Below are positions 54,396 through 62,363 of a stretch of 64,000 bases of DNA, in pieces. Positions within the stretch are counted from its first letter, which is position 1. Each line of letters opens with the position of its first letter. The translations under genes and the position numbers were made by a program. This stretch comes from Bradyrhizobium sp. CCBAU 53338. GTDB lineage: Bacteria > Pseudomonadota > Alphaproteobacteria > Rhizobiales > Xanthobacteraceae. A model generated the notes under the pieces. It saw only the letters and a list, made by a program, of their open reading frames with translations. It had not been told where the DNA came from and made no database searches. Location of the stretch: contig NZ_CP030048.1 of assembly GCF_015291665.1 (NCBI RefSeq), positions 6,979,501 to 7,043,500 on the forward strand, written 5' to 3'.

Positions 54396-55454
54396 ATGAA
54401 ACAACTCCGTAACAACGTCATTCGCGCCGGGCTGGGAGCACTCTATTTCAGCGGGGCGCACCATCTGCTGCGCCCGCTGCTGTCGGGCGTCGGCGCCATT
54501 TTCATGCTTCACCATGTGCGGCCGGCTCGCGAGGGCGCGTTCCAGCCGAACCGGCATCTCGAGGTCACCCCGGACTTCCTGCGCTCGGCCCTGTGCCATT
54601 TGCGCTCGCGCGAGATCGACATCGTCAGCATGGACGAGCTGCACGAACGGCTGGTTCAGGGCCGCTTCGAGCGCCGCTTCGCCGCCTTCACCCTCGACGA
54701 CGGCTATCGCGACAACAGGGAGCACGCACTGCCGGTGCTACGCGAATTTGACGCGCCCGCGACCATCTACGTCGCCAGCGACTTCGCCGAAGGCACGGGG
54801 CGGCTGTGGTGGGCCGCGCTGGAAGCCGTCATCGCCAAAGCCGGGCAGGTCGACGTGCAAATCGGTCATTCCGCACTGCGACTCGATGCAACGACGCCGG
54901 CCGCGAAGCAGGCAGCCTTCGACCGTCTGCATGACTGGCTGCGCGCGCTGCCGGGCGAGCACGATCTGAAACGCGAGATCGAGGCGCTCTGCACCGCGCA
55001 CGGTGTCGACATCGAAGCGCTGTGCCGCAGCCTCTGCCTGTCCTGGGACGAGGTGAAGCGACTTGCCGCCGACCCGCTGGTCACGATCGGCGCCCACACC
55101 ATCAGCCATTGCAATCTGGCCAAGCAGAGCGAGGAGATCGCGGCGCAGGAGATGGCGGTGAGCCGGGTGCGGATCGAGAACGCGCTGGAGCGCGAGGTGC
55201 TGCACCTCGCCTATCCCTATGGTGACCGCGAGGCCGCAGGAACGCGCGAATTTACGCTGGCCGCATCCGCCGGCTTCAAGACCGCGGTGACGACACGGCC
55301 CGGCATGCTGTTCGCCGAGAACGCCGGCCACATGACCGCGCTGCCGCGCGTCTCGCTCAACGGAAATTACCAGGACGCGCGCATCCTGCCGGTGCTGACC
55401 TCGGGCGCCGCGACCGCGATGTGGAACGGCTTTCGCCGGATCGCGGCGGCTTGA
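54396..55454 (+). CDS. Polysaccharide deacetylase (CE4/NodB) family protein
   Basis: 352 residues. The CE4 fold is visible: FTLDDGYRDNREHALPVL with the metal Asp and HTISHCNLAKQ with the His pair, then LAYPYGDREAAG. It probably removes acetyl groups from surface or cell-wall sugars. ATG 54396 (MKQLRNN) is preferred; the frame also opens at 54372. Not an obvious nod gene. Confidence 0.88.
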   Translation: MKQLRNNVIRAGLGALYFSGAHHLLRPLLSGVGAIFMLHHVRPAREGAFQPNRHLEVTPDFLRSALCHLRSREIDIVSMDELHERLVQGRFERRFAAFTLDDGYRDNREHALPVLREFDAPATIYVASDFAEGTGRLWWAALEAVIAKAGQVDVQIGHSALRLDATTPAAKQAAFDRLHDWLRALPGEHDLKREIEALCTAHGVDIEALCRSLCLSWDEVKRLAADPLVTIGAHTISHCNLAKQSEEIAAQEMAVSRVRIENALEREVLHLAYPYGDREAAGTREFTLAASAGFKTAVTTRPGMLFAENAGHMTALPRVSLNGNYQDARILPVLTSGAATAMWNGFRRIAAA

Positions 55455-55455
55455 G

Positions 55456-55504
55456 CGTCGTCCCGGCCTGGTGCGCAATTGCGCACGGGGGGCCAGGACG
55501 ACAC
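55456..55504. repeat. GTCGTCCCGGCC palindrome with 16-bp inner palindrome, family 3
   Basis: GTGCGCAATTGCGCAC (55471-55486) is a perfect 16-bp palindrome, flanked by GTCGTCCCGGCC and GGCCAGGACGAC (imperfect arms). It lies between two plus-strand genes. It can form a cruciform or a hairpin in the mRNA. Confidence 0.7.
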
Positions 55505-55560
55505 CGAGTTGACTCCCCTCCCCGCCGCGCTCAAAACGTGGCCAACCCAAGGGAGGCACC

Positions 55561-56361
55561 ATGTCCAACGATCTATTCTCGCTCAAAGGCCGCATCGCTC
55601 TCGTGACCGGCGGCTCGCGCGGCATCGGCAAGATGATCGCGGCCGGGTTCCTCGGCGCCGGCGCGGCGAAGGTTTACATCACGGCGCGCAAGGCCGGTCC
55701 CTGCGAAGCCACCGCGAAGGACCTGTCGGCGCAATATGACGGCGAATGCATTGCGCTGCCGATCGACATCTCGACCGTCGAAGGCTGCAACAAGCTCGCC
55801 GGCGAAATCATCAAGCTGGAGCCGAAGCTCGACATCCTCGTCAACAATGCGGGTGCTGCCTGGGGCGCGGATTTCGACGAATTCCCCGAGAGCGGCTGGG
55901 ACAAGGTGATGGACCTCAACGTCAAGTCGCTGTTCTTCCTGACCAAGGCTTTGGCCAAGCCGCTGCGCGCGGCGGCCTCGCACCAGCGGCCGGCCAAGGT
56001 CATCAACATCGCCTCGGTCGACGGCATCTTCGTCAATCCGGGCGAGACCTATTCCTACGCCGCCAGCAAGGCCGCGGTGATCCATCTGACGCGACGCATG
56101 GCGACGAAGCTGATCAAGGACAACATCAACGTCACCGCGATCGCGCCGGGAGCGTTCAAGTCCGACATGAACCGTGCCGCGCGCGACCATTCGGATGACG
56201 TCGCCAAGCGCATTCCGTCGCGGCGCATCGGCACCGACGAGGACATGGCGGGCGTTGCGATCTACCTCGCCTCGCGCGCGGGCGACTATGTCGTCGGCAA
56301 CACCATCGCGGTCGACGGCGGTGTGGTGTACGCCAATGCGGGGTTGGAGATCGCGGGGTAA
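55561..56361 (+). CDS. Short-chain dehydrogenase/reductase
   Basis: 266 residues. The cofactor loop is TGGSRGIGKMI, followed by NNAGAAWGADF and the catalytic YAASK (in YSYAASKAAVIHL). C-terminal motif VNTIAVDGG-type (VGNTIAVDGGVVYAN) is typical. It reduces or oxidises a carbonyl or hydroxyl with NAD(P). Substrate unknown. ATG 55561 follows GGGAGGCACC. Confidence 0.94.
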   Translation: MSNDLFSLKGRIALVTGGSRGIGKMIAAGFLGAGAAKVYITARKAGPCEATAKDLSAQYDGECIALPIDISTVEGCNKLAGEIIKLEPKLDILVNNAGAAWGADFDEFPESGWDKVMDLNVKSLFFLTKALAKPLRAAASHQRPAKVINIASVDGIFVNPGETYSYAASKAAVIHLTRRMATKLIKDNINVTAIAPGAFKSDMNRAARDHSDDVAKRIPSRRIGTDEDMAGVAIYLASRAGDYVVGNTIAVDGGVVYANAGLEIAG

Positions 56362-56378
56362 GACTGAGGGCTAGTCTA

Positions 56379-57422
56379 AAGCATGATGGCATTAAGTTCG
56401 ATAGCCTGAGTTTTTCAGGTAGTTGGCGCATTCCTCGGATGTGAAGGCATCGAGTGCGTGGCCGATTGCGGCGCAGACGGTGTCGACGGTTCGCGCGGCA
56501 GCTTTGCGGACGAGGTGCTTGAGCTTGGCGAAGACCTGTTCGATCGGGTTCAGGTCGGGCGAGTATTTTGGCAGGAAGAAGAGCTTGGCGCCGACCGAAC
56601 GGATGAGCTGGCGCACTGCTTTGCTCCTGTGGCTGCCGAGGTTATCCAGGATGACGATATCGCCGGGTCGCAGAACGGGCAGAAGAACCTTCTCGACATA
56701 GGTGCGAAAGCTCACGCCATCGATCGGCCCCTCGATGAACCATGGCGCATCAATCCGGTCATGGCGCAGGGCCGCCAGGAAAGTCATGGTCTTCCAGCGG
56801 CCGTGGGGAACCTTGGCGTGAAGTCTGTGTCCGCGCGGCGCCCAGCCCCGCAAGGGCGCCATATCGGTCCTGGTCCAGGTCTCGTCGATGAAGACCAGCC
56901 GCTCAGCTTCGACGCGACCTTGATACTTTGCCCACTGGGCTCGCCGCCGTGCGACCTCCGGTCGATCGCGTTCGCCAGCCGCCACGCTTTTTTTTGAAGC
57001 TGAGCTTCTCGGCATGCACGAAATCCCACACCGAGTGGTAGTCGACCTTCAGGCCGCGTCCGCCAAGCTCGGCGACGAGACCCCGTATGGTGAAATCGCC
57101 GTCCTTGATCCGCTGCGACAGCCAGATCGCGTGCTCGCCCGAAATTGCCTTCGGCTTGTAGCCACCGATCTGGCCAGGCTCGACGCTGCCGGTCTTATCG
57201 ACCCGCTTCATCCAGCCGATGGCCGTGCTGATCGCCACCCCAAACTGCTTGGCGGCTCGATTGCGGGACATCCCGCCCTCGATTGCCGCCACCACGCGCT
57301 TGCGAAGATCCAGAGAATAAGGCTTGCCCATCCATGCTGGCCTCCTATCCAGCCAGCATGGTGAATCAGAAACACACTGATTTGGGAATCCCAAATCGAT
57401 TCAACCTAACCTCATCCCGCTT
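56379..57422 (-). mobile_element. IS630 family insertion sequence, complete
   Basis: A 1044-bp element. The ends are imperfect inverted repeats: AAGCATGATGGCATTAAGTT on the left, and reading in from the right, AAGCGGGATGAGGTTAGGTT (about 15 of 20 matched). It is flanked by TA on both sides (56377-56378 and 57423-57424), the target duplication of the Tc1/mariner-IS630 group. It is inserted between the SDR gene and the box cluster, not in a gene. Confidence 0.9.
56392..57331 (-). CDS. IS630 transposase, read in two frames with an A8 slippery site
   Basis: The first part begins at ATG 57331 (GKPYSLDLRKRVVAAIEGGM, the HTH region) and its frame runs to 56903; the second runs from about 57015 to 56392. 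They overlap in a run of eight A (T8 at 56988-56995 on the plus strand), a probable programmed frameshift rather than a mutation. The DDE residues are all present: FIDETW, VILDNLGSH and SPDLNPIEQVFAKLK. So the transposase looks functional. Confidence 0.88.
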
Positions 57423-57450
57423 TAGTGCTTCGCTCTCACCCAACGCTCGC

Positions 57451-57555
57451 TGTCATGCCCCGGGTTTGACCGGGGCATCCAGCACACCGTGACTTCTCGG
57501 TTCTATTACAACCGCCTCTGGAATACTGGATCACCCGCTTTCGCGGGTGATGACA
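57451..57555 (+). repeat. Dispersed intergenic repeat, family 2, copy 3
   Basis: TGTCATGCCCCGGGTTTGAC, then CATCCAGCACACCGTGACTT, then GGAATACTGGATCACCCGCT and TTCGCGGGTGATGACA. It matches 2861-3029 in the same orientation and 33317-33431 in reverse. It lies just after boxB and could end that transcript. Confidence 0.65.
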
Positions 57556-57590
57556 CCATTTGCGTTGTGCGAGCGTCCGCCCCCTGACGC

Positions 57591-59042
57591 TTACGACTCG
57601 ATCTTCACGTATTCGAAATCACCCGGCTTGTTGTCGATGCCCACCTTCGGCGGCGAAATCCACGACGCGAACTTGCCCTGCTCGGTGACGGGCTGCATCA
57701 GGGAGGTGATGAAGTCGCCGTCGGCGGTCGAGGGCAGCCAATCGTCCCTGCGCTTGGCCCAGGTGGCGTCGTCGATCAGGATGCCGTCGGGCGTGGCGTG
57801 CACGTCCTTGAATTCGCCGATGTGGCGATGGAAGGCCACGTTCGGCAGCGTCAGCTTGAAGTCGTAGCCGGCGGTCGAGATCACCTTGTTCCAGCGCAGC
57901 ATGCCCTTGACGCAATCCTGGCTGTAGTCGTCGCGCAGGCGCATGTTGAGCGCAGTCAGCGCCGGTTCGTCGACCAGCTTGATCTCGCCGTTGATGAGCT
58001 TGAGCACCGGGTAGGTCGAATTCTTGAGCTGGTGATCGTCGTCGATCTGGGTCTCGTGATAGCGGCCCTTGATGCCGGTGTTGAAGGCGTTGGCCGCATT
58101 GGTCGAGACTTCCGAGCCGAACAGATCGAGCGACAGCGTGTAGTGCAGGTTCAGCTTCTTCTGGATGGTCGGTAGATCGATCACGCCGAGCGCGCGAACC
58201 TTGGCGATGTCGGAGGGATCGGTGATGCCGGCTTCGCGCATGGCATCGCAGGTGCGCTGCACGACGCGGGTAATGCCGGTCTCGCCGACGAACATGTGGT
58301 GCGCCTCCTCCGTGAGCATGAAGCGGCAGGTGCGCGACAGCGGATCGAAGCCCGACTGCGCGAGCGAGTGCAGCTGCATCTTGCCGTCGCGATCGGTGAA
58401 GTAGGTGAACATGAAGAAAGACAGCCAGTCCGGCGTCGCCTCGTTGAAGGCCCCTAGCATGCGCGGCGCATCGGCATCGCCGGAGCGACGACGAAGCAAA
58501 TCATCGGCTTCCTCGCGGCCGTCGCGACCGAAATATTTCTGGAGCAGATAGACCATCGCCCAGAGATGGCGGCCTTCCTCGACGTTCACCTGGAACAGGT
58601 TGCGCATGTCATAGAGTGACGGCGCGGTCTTGCCGAGATGGCGCTGCTGCTCGACCGAGGCGGGCTCGGTGTCGCCCTGGATCACGATCAGGCGACGCAG
58701 CATCGCGCGATATTCGCCGGGCACTTCCTGCCATGCGGGCTCGCCATAATGCTCGCCGAACGGTACGACGCGGTTTTCTTCCTGCGGCGCAAGCAGAATG
58801 CCCCAGCGATAGTCGGGCATGCGGACATAGTCGAACTTGGCCCAGCCGCGCGGATCAACCGAGTAAGCGGTACGCAAATAGACCAGCGACTCCTGAAAAC
58901 CTTCCGGCCCCATGTCGCTCCACCAATCCATGTAGCCGGGATGCCAGCCCTCCAGCGCCTTCAGCACCTGGCGGTCTTCGGCCAGATTCACGTTGTTCGG
59001 AATCTTGGTCGAGTAGTCGACGTTCATGATGTTCATGTTCAT
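57591..59042 (-). CDS. boxB: Benzoyl-CoA 2,3-epoxidase, oxygenase component BoxB
   Basis: 483 residues. It is a diiron oxygenase with the ligand motifs NVEEGRHLWAMVYLLQ and TEEAHHMFVGETG. It forms 2,3-epoxybenzoyl-CoA from benzoyl-CoA with O2, receiving electrons from BoxA. The start is the first ATG (59042), though ATG 59036 and 59027 also fit (MNMNIMNVDYS). It follows boxC by 13 bp on the same strand. Confidence 0.96.
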   Translation of the reverse strand: MNMNIMNVDYSTKIPNNVNLAEDRQVLKALEGWHPGYMDWWSDMGPEGFQESLVYLRTAYSVDPRGWAKFDYVRMPDYRWGILLAPQEENRVVPFGEHYGEPAWQEVPGEYRAMLRRLIVIQGDTEPASVEQQRHLGKTAPSLYDMRNLFQVNVEEGRHLWAMVYLLQKYFGRDGREEADDLLRRRSGDADAPRMLGAFNEATPDWLSFFMFTYFTDRDGKMQLHSLAQSGFDPLSRTCRFMLTEEAHHMFVGETGITRVVQRTCDAMREAGITDPSDIAKVRALGVIDLPTIQKKLNLHYTLSLDLFGSEVSTNAANAFNTGIKGRYHETQIDDDHQLKNSTYPVLKLINGEIKLVDEPALTALNMRLRDDYSQDCVKGMLRWNKVISTAGYDFKLTLPNVAFHRHIGEFKDVHATPDGILIDDATWAKRRDDWLPSTADGDFITSLMQPVTEQGKFASWISPPKVGIDNKPGDFEYVKIES

Positions 59043-59055
59043 GGCCGTTCGCTCC

Positions 59056-60744
59056 TTAAACTCTCGTCATATCGAATTTCGGCTTCTGGCCGCTGCCGTA
59101 GCGGCGCAACGCGCCTTCCTCGCCGACCGCGTTCGGACGCTGGAAGATCCAGTTCTGCCAGGCGGTCAGGCGCGCGAATATCTTTGATTCCATGGTCTCG
59201 GGGCCGACGAAGCGCAGGCTCGCTTCCATGCCGGTGAGACTGTCGGGCGAGAAGCTGGCGCGTTCCTCGAGAAACACGCGGACCTCGTCGTCCCAATCGA
59301 TGTCGTCGAGCGCGAAGGTGACGAGGCCGAGTTCTTCGGCCTGCTCGGCATCGAGCGCGGTGCCGAGCGTGGCTTCGGCGCGCTCGACATCGGCCGGATC
59401 GGCCTGGAAGCGCGATTCCAGCCGCGTCAGGCCATGGCTCATCGGATACGGGCCAAAGTTCATCGCCGACAATTCGATCGACGGCGGCGGCTGGTTGTCG
59501 CCCTGGCGCGCACCGATCAGCATGTAGGAGCGGTCGGCGGCGAAGACGAGTTCAGCCAAGGTGCCGGCAAAGCAGGAGCCCGGCTCGACCAGCGTCACCA
59601 GTGTGCGCGAGGTGACGTCGATGCGCTTCAAGACGCGCTTCCAGTAGTGCCTGATCTCGTTGACCAGCCAATGCGCCTTGTTGGCTTCGAGGAAGGCGTC
59701 GGATGCAAGCACATGAGCGCGCTCGCCATGGCTCTTGAACACCAGCATCGCGATCTCGAGCTCGTTGATGCGCAGGTGAAGGATGGCATCGTCGAGCTCG
59801 CGCGCGACCTGCAGCGGCCAGAACGATGCGCCCTGCGCCATCATGCCGTCGATATCGGCAGGCGCTGCGGTCTCCGGCGCCTTGATCGAGATGGTGGCAA
59901 TGCGGGCGGCGCGGTCGATATCGACCGTGACGAAGCCATAACGGATGCTGGTCTCGTCAATGACGCGCTTGAGTGGAGACAGCGCGATACCCTTGCCGCT
60001 GCCGGCGCGCCTGGACTTGCCGGCAAACTCCTTGGCACGCTCGACGATCCTGGCTTCCAGTTTCGAATTCGGCGCGATCTCGTCGACCAGGCGCCACTGC
60101 ACGGCGCGCTTGCCCTTCACGCCTTCCTCGATGGTGCAGAAGAAATCGGCGTGGTCGCGGCGCACCTTGCGCTTGTCGACGACGCGGGTGAGACCGCCGG
60201 TGCCCGGGAGCACCGCGAGCAGCGGCACTTCCGGCAGCGCGACAGCAGAGGCGCCGTCATCGGCGAGAATGATGTGGTCGGTCGCGAGCGCAAGCTCATA
60301 GCCGCCACCGGCAGCCGAGCCGTTCACCACGGTGATGAAACGCTGGCCGGAATTCTCGGAGGAGTCTTCCATGCCGTTGCGGGTCTCGTTGGTGAATTTG
60401 CAGAAGTTGACCTTGTGGGCATGGGTGGAGCCCGCGAGCATGCGGATGTTGGCGCCGGCGCAGAACACGCGGTTCTTGGCCGAGCGCATCACGACGACCT
60501 TCACCTCGGGATGTTCGAAGCGCAGGCGCTGCACAGCGTCGGCCAGTTCGATGTCGACGCCGAGATCGTAGGAATTCAGCTTGAGCAGATAGCCCTCGAA
60601 CAGGCCGCCATTCTCGTCGACGTCCATGGTCAGCGTCGCGACGTCACCGTCGACCGCAAGCTTCCAGTGCTTGTAGCGGGACGGTTCGGTCTGGAAATCG
60701 ATGAATGTCGCGCCGCCTGCGAGGCGCCGATCTTCCCCGGCCAT
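59056..60744 (-). CDS. boxC: 2,3-epoxybenzoyl-CoA dihydrolase BoxC
   Basis: 562 residues of the crotonase superfamily, longer than simple enoyl-CoA hydratases as BoxC proteins are. The CoA/oxyanion segment is FCAGANIRMLAGSTHAHKVN and NGSAAGGGYELALATDHIIL. It adds two water molecules to the epoxide and opens the ring to yield formate and an open-chain semialdehyde-CoA. It is 13 bp upstream of boxB. Confidence 0.95.
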   Translation of the reverse strand: MAGEDRRLAGGATFIDFQTEPSRYKHWKLAVDGDVATLTMDVDENGGLFEGYLLKLNSYDLGVDIELADAVQRLRFEHPEVKVVVMRSAKNRVFCAGANIRMLAGSTHAHKVNFCKFTNETRNGMEDSSENSGQRFITVVNGSAAGGGYELALATDHIILADDGASAVALPEVPLLAVLPGTGGLTRVVDKRKVRRDHADFFCTIEEGVKGKRAVQWRLVDEIAPNSKLEARIVERAKEFAGKSRRAGSGKGIALSPLKRVIDETSIRYGFVTVDIDRAARIATISIKAPETAAPADIDGMMAQGASFWPLQVARELDDAILHLRINELEIAMLVFKSHGERAHVLASDAFLEANKAHWLVNEIRHYWKRVLKRIDVTSRTLVTLVEPGSCFAGTLAELVFAADRSYMLIGARQGDNQPPPSIELSAMNFGPYPMSHGLTRLESRFQADPADVERAEATLGTALDAEQAEELGLVTFALDDIDWDDEVRVFLEERASFSPDSLTGMEASLRFVGPETMESKIFARLTAWQNWIFQRPNAVGEEGALRRYGSGQKPKFDMTRV

Positions 60745-60781
60745 GGGCCACCCTTGAGCTCATCTTGGTTTTGACGTTAGA

Positions 60782-60852
60782 TGCACAATAGTGCATCTTT
60801 AGAACCACGTCTAGCCCTCAACGGCCAATACATGCACTTTGTTTCATGAAAG
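60782..60852. promoter_or_regulatory. Candidate operators upstream of boxC
   Basis: GATGCAC-AATA-GTGCATC (60780-60797) is a perfect palindrome that contains TGCA-N6-TGCA (60782-60795), the half-site type described for BzdR/BoxR-family operators. A second palindrome, TTTCATGAAA, lies at 60842-60851 (in TGTTTCATGAAAG). Both lie in the 117-bp gap before boxC; a related TGTTTCATTAAAA is upstream of the ligase gene. Confidence 0.5.
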
Positions 60853-60861
60853 TATTATATT

Positions 60862-61398
60862 TCAGGAAGGCGCCTGGGACCGCACGATAGCGCCGAGCCC
60901 GATCCAGTCCGCCTTGGTGATCTGGGTCCGGCCGAGCTTGGCCTGAAGCAAGGCCATCAGCGCCGGGACCGGAAAGCTCTCGACGAAGCCGTCGCCTGCA
61001 GCCGCGACCTTGCGCGCGCTGAGCGCCCGCAGCTCGGTGAGGGCATCCCCGAACAGTCGCGCAGCCGAATGCGCCTTCTGCATGCGCAGCCGCAAGTTCG
61101 CGTTGGCGACATGGACGCAGGCGCGCAACAGGATACGTTCGCGGCCGCCTTGGGGAGCAGCGGCCCACAGCGCCTCCAGCACCTCCTGCGCCTCCCAGAA
61201 ATAGCCGCGGTCGTTCAGCGCGAGCCCATAGCGCAGCGCCGGATGGCGCGCCGGCACGTAGCCGCGGAAGGCCGAGGGCACCAGCGCCTTGGCCAAATCA
61301 AGCGTTTCGTAGTCCGCCTCGACCTCACCGGTCTCACCAGGCACATAGGCCCATCGCGGCCACGGCAACGAACCGCCGGCATGTGAAGGCACATTCAT
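60862..61398 (-). CDS. DUF309 family protein in the box cluster
   Basis: 178 residues. The DUF309 motif is ALNDRGYFWEAQEVLEALW, followed by NANLRLRMQKAHSAARLFGD in a helical bundle. No enzymatic function is known for the family. It sits between the alpha/beta hydrolase gene (18 bp away) and boxC, so it is probably transcribed with the degradation genes. ATG 61398. Confidence 0.85.
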   Translation of the reverse strand: MNVPSHAGGSLPWPRWAYVPGETGEVEADYETLDLAKALVPSAFRGYVPARHPALRYGLALNDRGYFWEAQEVLEALWAAAPQGGRERILLRACVHVANANLRLRMQKAHSAARLFGDALTELRALSARKVAAAGDGFVESFPVPALMALLQAKLGRTQITKADWIGLGAIVRSQAPS

Positions 61399-61416
61399 GG
61401 ATGTGCCTCCGCATGG

Positions 61417-62235
61417 TCAGGCGGCGCGTCCCCGAAGTCCCTGATCGTCGCGCAGGGCCGCTCTTGCAAATTGCTCGATCGCGTCAAGCGTCGCCCCCGG
61501 CGCTTCACGATGCGGGGAATGGCCCGCGTCTGAAATAACTTTTAGATCTACCGGACAATAACACTCTTCCTGCGCAATTTCGACCTGACGCAGTGTCCCA
61601 TATTGGTCGTCCCTTCCTTGCACGACCATGACGGGAACGCGGATGTACGCCAGATATTCCGAGATATCCCAGTCGCGGAACTTCGGATCGAGCCAAGCGC
61701 CGTTCCAGCCGTAGAAGGCATTGTCGACGTCCTTGTGCCAGCGCGCCAGCTTGGCCTTGAGATCGGTGGTCTCATAGGCTGTCTTGATCGCGGCGATGGA
61801 TTTCACCGAGACGTCCTCGACGATGAAATGCGGCGCGATCAGCGCGATGCCTTGCAGGCGATGATCCTGATGCGAGCCGGCATAGATCGCCGCGATCGAG
61901 CCGCCGTCGGAATGGCCGAGCAAGAGGCCGCGCTTGAAGGGAATCGCGTCGAGCACTTTCGGCAGCACGTCGAGCGCCTCACGGTGCATGTAGTCGAGCG
62001 GCCGCGGCAGCGCGACCGGGCTCGACTGGCCATAGCCCGCGCGGGAATAGGCGAAGACACCGGCGCCGGTGGCTTGCTGGAGCTTCTCGGGAAAGTCGCC
62101 CCACAGGCCGACGGAGCCGAGACCTTCGTGCAGCATGACGATGGTCGGCGCATCCGCGGCTGATGGCGCGAGCCAGATATATTCGAGGCTGGCGTTGCCG
62201 ATGCTGAGGAAGCCGGCGGGGGTGAGGCTGGTCAT
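61417..62235 (-). CDS. Alpha/beta hydrolase in the box cluster
   Basis: 272 residues. The oxyanion motif is MLHEGLGSVGLWGDF, the nucleophile elbow LLLGHSDGGSIAAIYAG with Ser, and the His near the end in VISDAGHSPHREAPG. In a benzoate cluster it may hydrolyse a CoA ester or lactone. ATG 62235 has weak sequence upstream. Substrate unknown. Confidence 0.87.
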   Translation of the reverse strand: MTSLTPAGFLSIGNASLEYIWLAPSAADAPTIVMLHEGLGSVGLWGDFPEKLQQATGAGVFAYSRAGYGQSSPVALPRPLDYMHREALDVLPKVLDAIPFKRGLLLGHSDGGSIAAIYAGSHQDHRLQGIALIAPHFIVEDVSVKSIAAIKTAYETTDLKAKLARWHKDVDNAFYGWNGAWLDPKFRDWDISEYLAYIRVPVMVVQGRDDQYGTLRQVEIAQEECYCPVDLKVISDAGHSPHREAPGATLDAIEQFARAALRDDQGLRGRAA

Positions 62236-62255
62236 GCTCTGTTTCCATTCACTCC

Positions 62256-62357
62256 GTCATTCCGGACAACTCGCAAGGCGCGTTGATCCGGAATCCCGAG
62301 ATTGCCATTGCCGCGCGAAATTCCGGGTTCGATGCTTCGCACCGTCCCGGAATGACA
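62256..62357. repeat. Palindromic repeat GTCATTCCGGA type, family 5
   Basis: GTCATTCCGGA near 62256 and TCCCGGAATGAC at 62346-62357 are inverted ends. Inside are further stems (TTGATCCGGAATCCCGAG and AAATTCCGGGTTCGATGCTT). About 100 bp between the ligase and hydrolase genes. Confidence 0.55.
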
Positions 62358-62363
62358 GACTCG

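Noticed and set aside
56392..57331. IS630 transposase regarded as a pseudogene because of a frame change
   Set aside because: The break is exactly at an A8 run and all catalytic residues and both ends are intact, which fits programmed frameshifting better than decay.
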